Shown here piece by piece: positions 24,101 to 36,100 of a stretch of DNA of 64,000 nt (positions are counted from its first letter, which is position 1; each line of letters starts with the position of its first letter). Source of the DNA: Spongilla lacustris (lineage: Eukaryota; Porifera; Demospongiae; Spongillida; Spongillidae); assembly GCA_949361645.1 (NCBI GenBank), contig OX442418.1, forward strand, positions 3,801,771 to 3,865,770, in the 5' to 3' direction. Under the pieces are notes generated by a model, which made no database searches, had not been told where the DNA came from, and worked only from the letters and a program-made list of their open reading frames with translations. Both the position numbers and the translations under genes were made by a program.

Positions 24101-27100
24101 TGTGCAGTGATACTTACCCTCTGAAGTGTTGCACATTTACATATAGTCCATAGCACACATAATAGAAGAGAAGGAAGATATAAATGAGTGTGCAAGAAAT
24201 GACATCGTCATTAAATTATACACATACTCATACAACACTGGGAACATGTGCAGTGATACTTACCCTCTGTAGTGTTGTACATGTAGTCCATAGCACACAT
24301 AATAGAAGAGAAGGAAGATATAAATGATTGTGCAAGAAATGACATCGTCATTAAAATATACACATACTCCTACAACACTGGGTCCATGTGCAATGATACT
24401 TACCCTCTGTAGTGTTGTACATGTACATGTAGTCCATAGCACACACAATAGAAGAGAAGGAAGATATAAATGAGTGTGCAAGAAATGACATCGTCATTAA
24501 TACACATAATCATACAACACTGGGAACATGTGCAGTGATACTTACCCTCTGTAGTGTTGTACATGTAGTCCATAGCACACATAATATATAGAAGAGAAGG
24601 AAGATATAAATAAGTGTACAAGAAATGACATCATCCTAATTTTTTTAAAATACACACACTCATACAACACTGGGTCCATGTGCAGTGATACTTACCGCCT
24701 GTAGTGTTGTACATGTAGTCCATAGCACACATAATAGAAGAGAAGGAAGATATAAATGAGTGTGCAAGAAATGGCATCATCATTAAATTATACACATACT
24801 CATACAACACTGGGAACATGTGCAGTGATACTTACCTCCTGTAGTGTTGTATATGTAGTCCATAGCACACATAATAGAAGAGAAGGAAGATATAAATGAG
24901 TGTGCAAGAAATGACATCTTCATTAAATTATACACATACTCATACAACACTGGGAACATGTGCAGTGATACTTACCACCTGTAGTGTTGTACATGTACAT
25001 GTAGTCCATAGCACACATAATAGAAGAGAAGGAAGATATATATGAGTGTGCAAGAAATGGCATCATCATTAAATTATACACATACTCATACAACACTGGG
25101 AACATGTGCAGTGATACTTACCGTCTGTAGTGTCGTACATGTAGTCCATAGCACACACAATAGAAGAGAAGGAAGATATAAATGAGTGTGCAATAAATGG
25201 CATCATCATTAAATTATACACATACTCATACAACACTGGGAACATGTGCAGTGATACTTACCGTCTGTAGTGTCGTACATGTAGTCCATAGCACACACAA
25301 TAGAAGAGAAGGAAGATATAAATGAGTGTGCAAGAAATGGCATCATCATTAAATTATACACATACTCATACAACACTGGGAACATGTGCAGTGATACTTA
25401 CCTCCTGTATTGTTGTACATGTAGTCCATAGCACACATAATAGAAGAGAAGGAAGATATAAATGAGTGTGCAAGAAATGGCATCATCATTAAATTATACA
25501 CATACTCATACAACACTGGGAACATGTGCAGTGATACTTACCTCCTGTATTGTTGTACATGTAGTCCATAGCACACATAATAGAAGAGAAGGAAGATATA
25601 AATGAGTGTGTACAAGGAATGGAATCATCAATAAATTATTCCCAAGCACAACATGCCAATCATGTTCATGTGGGAACTGTGCAACATGCACTAGTTGCAT
25701 ACCCACATAAACTATATCTAGCTGTATTAGCTGACTGAAATGGTAGTGTCAGCAGTGAGGAGGTTTGTATCATTAATAGGGTATGCAGCTGTGTTGAGTA
25801 CATCATAAGAAAGTATTATCTAAAGCTAACTACAATGGTAAAGCAAACCATTTTCTTGTCATATCTGTATTACATAATTGTAAATATGTGGCACAAAAAA
25901 GCATACCACAACTACTCGATATTTCACACTATTAGCATAGGCTCCAGCCTGGACAAGAATAGTGATGACTGAGGAGTGCCCATGTTTTGCAGCAAAGTGA
26001 AGTGGTGTAGCTTCAACCTACATACAATAACAAACATGACTTTCAGTGATATATTGAATGGAATGTGTTATCAATGGGATGAGTATGCAACAGAAATACT
26101 ACAGCTACATACAACTAACAAGTGCAGTGATACTTACCTCCTATAGTGTTGTACATGTAGTCCATAGCACACATAATAGAAAAGAAGAAAGATATAAATG
26201 AGTGTGCAAGAAATGACATCATCATTAAATTATACACATACTCATGCAACACTGGGAACATGTGCAGTGATACTTACCTCCTGCAGTGTTGTACATGTAG
26301 TCCATAGCACACATAATAGAAGAGAAAGAAAATATAAATGAGTGTGCAAGAAATGACATCATCATTAAATTATACACACACTGGGAACATGTGCAGTGAT
26401 ACTTACCCACTGTAGTGTTGTACATGTAGTCCACAGCACACATAATAGAAGAGAAGGAAGATATTAATAAGTGTGCAAGAAATGACATCATCCTAATTGT
26501 TTAATATACACACACTCATACAACACTGGGAACATGTGCAGTGATACTTACCCTCTGTAGTGTTGTACATGTAGTCCATAGCACACATAACAGAAGAGAA
26601 GGAAGATATAAATGAGTGTGCAAGAAATGACATCGTTGTTAAATTATACACATACTCATACAACACTGGGAACATGTGCAGTGATACTTACCAGCTGTAG
26701 TGTTGTCCATGTAGTCCATAGCACATATAATAGACGAGAATTAAGGAAGATATAAATGGGTGTGCATGAAATGACATCGTCATAATTATATACACATACT
26801 CACAACAACACTGGGAACACGTGCAGTGATACTTACCCCCTGTAGTGTTGTACATGTAGTCCACAGCACACATAATTGAAGAGAAGGAAGATATAAATAA
26901 GTGTGCAAGAAATGACATCATCCTAATTTTTTAAATATACACACACTCATACAACACTGGGAACATGTGCAGTGATACTTACTTCCTGTAGTGTTGTACA
27001 TGTAGTCCATTGCACACATAATAGAAGAGAAGGAAGATATAAATGAGTGTGCAAGAAATGACATCTTCATTAAATTATACACATACTCATACAACACTGG

Positions 27101-30100
27101 TAACATGTGCAGTGATACTTACCTCCTGTAGTGTTGTTCATGTAGTCCATAGCACACATAATAGAAGAGAAGGAAGATATAAATGAGTGTGCAAGAAATG
27201 ACAACATCATTAAATTATACACATACTCATACAACACTGGGAACATGTGCAGTGATACTTACCACCTGTAGTGTTGTATATGTACATGTATATGTAGTCC
27301 ATAGCACACATAATAGATATAAATGAGTGTACAAGAAATAACATCGTCATTAAATTATACACATACTCATACAACACTGGGACCATGTGCAGTGATACTT
27401 ACCAGCTGTAGTGTTGTCCATGTAGTCCATAGCACATATAATAGACGAGAATTAAGGAAGATATAAATGGGTGTGCATGAAATGACATCGTCATAATTAT
27501 ATACACATACTCATAACAACACTGGGAACACGTGCAGTGATACTTACCCCCTGTAGTGTTGTACATGTAGTCCACAGCACACATAATTGAAGAGAAGGAA
27601 GATATAAATAAGTGTGCAAGAAATGACATCATCCTAATTTTTTTAATATACACACACTCATACAACACTGGGAACATGTGCAGTGATACTTACTTCCTGT
27701 AGTGTTGTACATGTAGTCCATTGCACACATAATAGAAGAGAAGGAAGATATAAATGAGTGTGCAAAATACTCATGCAACACTGGAAACATGTGCAGTGAT
27801 ACTTACCGTCTGTAGTGTTGTACATATAGTCCATAGCACACATAATAGAAGAGAAGGAAGATATAAATGAGTGTGCAAGAAATGACATCATCATTAAATA
27901 ATCCACATACTCATACAACACTGGCAACATGTGCAGTGATACTTACCTCCTGTAGTGTTGTTCATGTAGTCCATAGCACACATAATAGAAGAGAAGGAAG
28001 ATATAAATGAGTGTGCAAGAAATGACATCTTCATTAAATTATACACATACTCATACAACACTGGGAACATGTGCAGTGATACTTACCACCTGTAGTGTTG
28101 TATATGTACATGTATATGTAGTCCATAGCACACATAATAGAAGAGAAGGAAGATATAAATGAGTGTGCAAGAAATGACATCTTCATTAAATTATACACAT
28201 ACTCATATAGGGTGTGTAACCTTTTTCATAAATCAAAATCGATTATTTCTACTATGAAAAAAAGTCCAATCGATTTTTCAGGTTAATAGCAACTTGAAAA
28301 TCGGTTATTAGAAACATTAAATCGATTTTGGCGATTAGTGCACCATTAATTTGCCAACGATTACCTAGGTTTTTCCGATTTGTGTTATTAAATCCCAGTT
28401 TCTCAAGTTTATACACGGATAACTACTTATCAGCTGGTTATGCCAACATTAGATAGTATCCGCAGGGACTGGAAACGAGGTGCATTCCAATGTGATGCCA
28501 CGTACATCCACTGCATGGATTCAATGGCGGTCGGGTGGATGGGAATTATCACCAAAGAACACATTCTTGCATATTGGGTGGATGGGTGGAACACCTTTCC
28601 ACGCATATGACAAGGCCGCCAATCAAGACATGTACGATTTCATAATATTAATGTTATGGCCGAACGTCTGGAAAAGAGCCACAGTGTACCTAAGTATTTG
28701 GACACCTGTCACCTGTGCTGCTGTGCAAAAGAGTACATAGTAGCACGTTCGATTAACGCACATGTACTATACTGCAGAGAGCGCGAACGTATTTAAATCG
28801 CCGTGCCCAATGACTGCGTGTATTTACGATGATTAGACTGATGGTTATCTTTAATACTAATTCAGCCGGGTCCCCAGACTAATGTTCATTACATCATGTC
28901 AACTGTGTATCGATTAATTAACCCTTTGTACTTCAGGCAGGAAGGGGCATATAAAAAGGGTAATCGATTTCCTACCGATTTCTGTGCGAAGGAAACGAAT
29001 ATCGACTAATCGCGACTAAGAAAAACAGAATCGGTTATTTCGACTAAAGAAAATTCTGAAATCGGTAACCTGCTATTCTACTAAATGCATAGTCGACCGA
29101 ATAGGTAATCGCGAATAATCGGTTAACCTACAAAACCTGAAAATCGGTTACACACCCTATACTCATATAACACTGGGAACATGTGCAGTGATACTTACAT
29201 ACTGTAGTGTTGTACATGTAGTCCATAGCACACATAATAGAAGAGAAGGAAGATATAAATGAGTGTGCAAGAAATGGCATCATCATTGAATTATACACAT
29301 ACTCATACAACACTGGGAACATGTGCAGTGATACTTACCTCCTGTAGTGTTGTACATGTAGTCCATAGCACACACAATAGAAGAGAAGGAAGATATAAAT
29401 GAGTGTGCAAGAAATGACATCATCATTAAATTATACACATACTCATACATCACTGGGAACATGTGCAGTGATACTTACCTCCTGTAGTGTTGTACATGTA
29501 GTCCATAGCACACATAATAGAAGAGATGGAAGGTATAAATGAGTGTGCAAGAAATGACATCTCATTAACATATTCATACAACACTGGGACCATGTGCAGT
29601 GATACTTACCCTCTGTAGTGTTGTACATGTAGTCCATAGTACACATAATAGAAGAGAAGGAAGATATAAATGAGTGTACAAGAAATGACATCATCATTAA
29701 ATTATACACATACTCATACAACACTGGGAACATGTGCAGTGATACTTACATACTGTAGTGTTGTACATGTAATCCATAGCACACACATAATAGAAGAGAA
29801 GGAAGATATAAATGAGTGTGCAAGAAATGACATCATCATTAACATATTCGTACAACACTGGAACCATATGCAGTGATACTTACTTTCTGTAGTGTTGTAC
29901 ATATAGTCCATAGCACACATAATAGAAGAGAAGGAAGATATAAATGAGTGTGCAAGAAATGACATCATCATTAAATTATACACATACTCATACAACACTG
30001 GGAACATGTGCAGTGATACTTACCTCCTGTAGTGTTGTACATGTAGTCCATAGCACACATAACAGAAGAGAAGGAAGGTATAAATGAGTGTGCAAGAAAT

Positions 30101-33100
30101 AACATTATCATTAAGTTTTACACATACTCATACAACACTGGGAACATGTGCAGTGATACTTTCCAGCTGTAGTGTTTTACATGTACATGTAGTTCATAGC
30201 ACATATAGAAGGAAGGTTTTTATATGGGCAAAAAATGATGTACAAAATCTTTCCTGAGATATAAGTTCTGTCACGTTCGCTACCCAACTACTCACTTGCT
30301 GTTGCCAATAAATTATAATTCCAATACACACGTGACTTATACAAAAATACAATTAATATCAATTAATTCCGTACACTCCCCCCAGTTGACTAGTTTTTTC
30401 TAGTCGACTTGTAATGAACTGTCCTCATCGTCATCCATCCACTCCATCCACTGGTACCTAGCAACCTGAGCTGCAACTCGTTTTGGATGCTTCATAGGTT
30501 GACCAGAATCCCCAACCTGTGACTCAGAATGCTGAACTTCATCATCTTCATTTCTAGTGGTCTTAGTATTCAAATTCAGCTCCAGTGGGTATAGTTTCTG
30601 TACAGGTCGCCTTAAATTAGTAGTTCTCCCACCTGACTGTACACGGACTACAGCTCCTCTTATGATGTTATCTTCTCCCTTGATCAAATTTTCCACCTTG
30701 CCCATTCTCCATAATAACCTAGGTTGCTTCTCATCATGCACTAGAACGAGATCACCGATGGCTACAAACTTCCCATTGCTGCCAGGAACTTGCATTAGAC
30801 GATGACTTTCTCTTAAACCAGTAAGATATTCGTCCTTCCATCGTTTCCAAAATTTAGACATAGTAAGGCTGACATGCCTTACTCGTCGAGTGATCTCTTC
30901 ATGTGAAGTAGGAGCATCATAATTGTCATCATCATCTTGAATAAAGGAGTCCGGTAATACTGTTAAACGACGACCAGTAAGCAAATGTGCAGGTGTAAGT
31001 GGCTCCTCCAGATCTTCTGAGGATACATAAGTGAGTGGTCTGGAATTAAGATTTGCTTCTATCTCAGTTACCACGGTTAAAAGTTCATCATAGGTGAGTT
31101 TGGCTCGTCCAATAACCTTTTTCAAACACCTCTTTGTCATACCTATCAGCCTCTCGAAGAAGCCTCCCCACCAAGGAGCCTTCTCCAGGTTAAATGACCA
31201 TGTTACTCTCTGATCCGCCAGAAAGGTTTCAACTTCTGGATGGTTCAATAGATCCGTCAACATTTTGCTTGAGCTCACAAATGTCTTACTGTTGTCAGAA
31301 ATGATATTTCGAGGAACACCTCTCCGCGATGTGAAACATCTAAGACAACGAATGAAGGAATTGGCAGACGAGTCTGGTACCAAGTCCAAATGTATTGCTC
31401 TCGTTACACAACAGGTAAATAGACAGATCCATGTTTTACATTCAGAATTCCTAGTGTATAATGGTCCTGCATAATCAACTCCAATGTATGCAAATGGTGG
31501 AGATTCTGTCACACGAAATGCTGGTAATGATGGGGTCTGAGGAACACTGTAAGCCTTTGCATCCAGTTTCTTGCACTTTACACAGTTGTGAAGTAACCTT
31601 CGCAAAACACTCCTTCCCTTTACTATCCAGTATTGTGACCTCAAAATTGATAGGGTTTCTCTCACACCACCATGTTGTACCTTCTTATGACAACTGTGAA
31701 CAATCAGTTTTGTGATGTGATGACTTGCATCAAGAAGTATTGGATGTTTTGCACACTCCGCCAGGTCTGTGTTGTTCAATCTGCCGCCACACCTCCATAA
31801 GCCTGAGCCATCTAGATACAAGCCTAGTTGTTGTCTCCATGATGAAAACTTGGGATTTTTTGTCAATGATGTTTGTATTATCTTAATCCAGTACTGCTCT
31901 GCTTCTGAAACATCAGTTGCAGTCAATGTTCCGCTGGTGTCTTCTTCTCCTTGCTTTCTTGCCTTCAGAACCTTGAGAAACTTCATCACTAGTGCTGTTA
32001 CTCTGAAGAGATGCTGCAAATTGCTGTACACCTCACAATTCAATACTGGGAAATTACACTCAGTGGTTGATGCTGCCAGTAACAAAGAATGATTCTTAAT
32101 CTTCATCTCGCAACGACATTCTTCAGGTACAGAGTCTTCCCTTTCACACATGTAAATAGCCATATCAGTTTGAATGGTATCTTCGCTTAGCCAACTAGGA
32201 CCATGTAACCAAATGGGGTTGCTGATAAGTTCCTCCAAGTTCAGACCTCGTGATGGCAAATCAGCAGGATTTTCTTTACCAGGACAGTGCATCCAGCCTT
32301 CAACAGGAGTAAGTTTTCTGATTTCACATACTCGGTTCTGTACGAATTGTTTCCATTCTTTGTCTTGTCGTGTAATCCAATACAGTGTTTCTTTCGAGTC
32401 TGTGAAACATGTTGGTGGACTCAACTCCTTCAGCGCTGTTGTAAGGCTTGATATCAGTCTGGAAAGAAGTAGAGATGCCAGTAACTCCAATCTGGGAATA
32501 GTGTATCCACCTGTGGGTGAGACTCGAGTCTTGGAGGCCATGAACCGGACTTTACATCCCGTGGGTGTTTCAATCCGTAGGTACACAACGGCAGCATATG
32601 CCTTTTTTGAAGCATCACTGAAACCCATGAGACTGCAACGTATTGCCTTGCTGACACCACAAAACAAGCATCGTGGGATAAAAAGTGGTTGTGTTTGGTG
32701 AAACCCCTTTAGTAACTCTTCCCACTTTGTGAGCAACTCTCCAGTCAGTCGTTCATCCCAAGACATTTTGTGTGAACAAAGCTCTTGAAATAGAATCTTG
32801 AATTGTACAGTTAAAGGAGACAATAGCCCAAAAGGGTCATAAAAACGTGTTGCAAGACCAACCACATTCCGTTTGTTTGGTTCGAGATTCTGTGCCAGTT
32901 TACAAATATGTTCAATACCACAAATGACCTTGTCATCCTTGTAGTTCCACTGCACACCAAGAACTTTAAAGGAATTGCTGCCTTCTGAAGACTCATGTCC
33001 AAATACATTCTTTGCATATGACTCATTCTCTGCACTGACTTCTTGTGAACTGTCTGATGTGATTCGACTGGTGTTATCATGCTCCTGTTCGTCGATTCTT

Positions 33101-36100
33101 TGCTGTAAGACTGGATGGTTTGATGTAAATTTTCGAAGGTTAAAGCCACCTTTCCTTAGGTACTTTTTTGATTTCAAGTAGAGTTCGTATCCTGCTTCGG
33201 CTGTATCAGCTCCAAATGAAAGATCGTCAACATAAATCGAACGGAGAAATTTATCCACGAAGACTTCATCAGTATACCTGTACTTGTCCATGTGATGCTT
33301 GATCGTGGCATTTAGAAGGAACGGACTTGAGGAGACCCCAAACACGACCCTTGCAAAACGCAACACTTGTTTCCTGGGCAGTTCACTGTCTACATCGTCC
33401 ACCCACAAGAATCGTAGCATGTCCCTGTCCTTCTCGTCAATTGAAATCATCAAAAATGCCTTTTCGATATCTGCCACCAATGCCACATTGTGGACTCTGA
33501 ATCTGATCAGTATGTCTAAGATCTTCTGTCCGAAAGTAGGTCCTGCATAGAGACAGTCATTTAATGATGGTCCATTCATTCTTGCTGACGCATCGTATAC
33601 AATTCGCAATTTTGTTGTCAGCTTGTCCTCCCTGACCACTGCATGATGAGGGATGTAGTGTGTGTCTGACATGGGTGACAACTGGCTATCCACCACCTCT
33701 ATTATGCCTTTTGCAAGTTGGTCTCTGATTACTGCATCATATTCACGAAGAAGAGAAGGATTTTGCTTCAGTCTTCGTAACAGTCCAAACAGTCTGGTCT
33801 GGCACAGATTATAGTTGTCAGGTAGCATGGGATGAGGATCTTTCCATGGTAGTTGTACACAATATCTGCCATCCTTGAATGAAACCTGTTTCAGAAACTG
33901 CTCATACAAGGAAGGTTCAATATCCCTAATTCCAAGTGTTTCAACGTCCCAAAATTTTTTCAGTTCTTGTTCCATGATTTCAGTGCTGTTGGTGACAGAT
34001 GATTGAGCATCAACCTTAAGGACATGAGATGAACAAAAATTGACAGTAGTGTCCGCAGATGAGAACCTTGGGACTGGCCCAGAAAGAACCCAACCAAGCT
34101 TTGTTTCAATGGCTGTCGGCCCGCCTCTTCCCTTTTGCAGTCTTCCGGTTACCAGTCGCCAATAGTTGTCAGCTCCAATAAGAATGTTGATGTCTGTACT
34201 ATTACCAACATCTCCTGAATCAGCAAGGTCTAATGTTGACAGATGTTTGAAATGCTGTACCGCAAATGTTATGGGTTGACCAGTGAGTGGTTCGCAAATC
34301 CTGGGAACTGTAAGCAAACAAAACTCCATGTCTGGTCCATACTTCATCTTCATGTTGACTCTGACAACATCACATCTCTCCATTGTACCATTATCCTTGC
34401 CAAAAGTGCTGATCTTCATTACTTCTGTTTTTTCCGTAGTCAGAGATAGGAGCTCTCGTAGTCGGCTTGAAATATAGGACCTTTGGCTTCCACTATCAAA
34501 TATGAGCCTGGTACTGCAGGTGAAATGCGGTTTGCCGGGAGCACAAACGTGGGTCACTGCTGTCTGGAGCAACACCGGTGTATGAGTGCTGATATGCATA
34601 GACACAGTTGCATGTGACGAGGCTGACTTAACATCTGTAGAAGCAGATCGAGCAGTCTGTGGAGATGAACCAGTGTTTGTTGAGCTGTTTACATCTTTAC
34701 TGGATTGAGATGGACTTATGCTGACATGGTGTCGTCCTCTGCAGTTAGGACAATGTTGTGATGAACGACAGTCTTTTCCTATATGCCCTCTCTTCAAGCA
34801 TACAAAGCATCTCCCCGAACGTCGTAAGCACTGCTTCCGTTGCTCAATTGTGGATACAGTTCTGCATGCTTGAGATGCGTGAGGTTTGTTGCAGAAGCAA
34901 CACAAAGCTGACACTGAGTTGTCTGTTAATAGCGCAGTTGCAGTAGCAGGTTCCCTATTTGGTCTTCTTGCAGCTCCATTTGCATCCTGAGTTGTCCTTT
35001 CTCTCGCTTGGATTTCCCTCTCTATGATCTTCAGCAAATCATCTAAGTTCCAACTGTCTTCCTTCACTTCACGGCTAATTATCAAGGCTATTTCTTGTGG
35101 AATCCTTTTCATTACAACAGGTGCTAATAAGCTCCCATAAGCCGCAGAGTCTACACCAAGCGATGACAAGGAACGAACATGGGATTCAATTTTGTCAAAT
35201 ACTTGTCTAAGACCCTTGACATCACGTATTGAGGAGACTTGCTTAATGCCCAGTAGTGATTCCATATGCTTATTTATCAACAGTTGCTTATTGCCAAATC
35301 GTTTCTTTAGTAGGGCAATCGCTGCGTCGTAGTTAGCAGCAGTGAGAGTAAGACCAGAAATGGCATCGGCTGCTGAGTCCTCTAGCAGGGACCGCAGGTA
35401 GACAAACTTATCAACAGCAGAAAGTCCAGAATTCGTATGAACTGAAGATTCATAGGAATCCCAGAACGGAGCCCAAGATGTCATTTCGCCATTAAATTTC
35501 TTTAGGGTCAACTTAGGCAATTTCACTCTACCTCCGCGCTTACGCGATTCTGTTCTGCCTGTAGAATACGTGGTGAATCCACTGCGTGCTGCTGCTGCTG
35601 TTCACCAACTTCTCTTTCAGATGCATTGTTGTTCGGGCTGGCCGCCCGTTGCGGTGGATTTTCAACAGGTGTAGATGATGGCGTTCGATCGGTTATGACT
35701 GCTTCTTGTTGTTTCTGCTCCTGCGCTAAAAGCTCTTCTATCTCTTGAACTGTCATTTCGATAGTTTCTCTGAATTCGTCGGCTTTAACAATTTCGTCCG
35801 TTAATTCCCCTTCCTCGAGCGTTAATTGGAGTATCTCTTCATCAAGTTGCAAAATGATCTTTTTCTTCTCTTCCAGCGTTCGTATGTGTCGTTTCAGTGC
35901 GGGAATGTTAATTTCCTCAGCATCCTTCGCTTCGCTTACTTGCGTCCTGATTCTGGATACTGAAGCCTTGTGTCCCGCTCGCACGCGTCTTTTCCAAGTA
36001 AGCTGTTGAGCCATTTCAGAACCTATATCCTTCTACTTACTATTCCCGAGCTTTCGAAGGACCATGTACAAAATCTTTCCTGAGATATAAGTTCTGTCAC

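Noticed and set aside
28480..28740. 86-codon plus frame as a transposase
   Set aside because: No hAT motif recognisable and flanked by stops; kept only as an unknown segment of the hAT-like element.
23356..30007. Minus-strand frames such as MFPVLYEYVYNLMMMSFLAH as a multigene family
   Set aside because: They track the satellite unit, are interrupted often and begin at variable points. Not coding.
22678..30233. CRISPR-like array of repeats and spacers
   Set aside because: Units are contiguous 140-bp satellite copies with variants, not short repeats with unique spacers, and the genome is eukaryotic.
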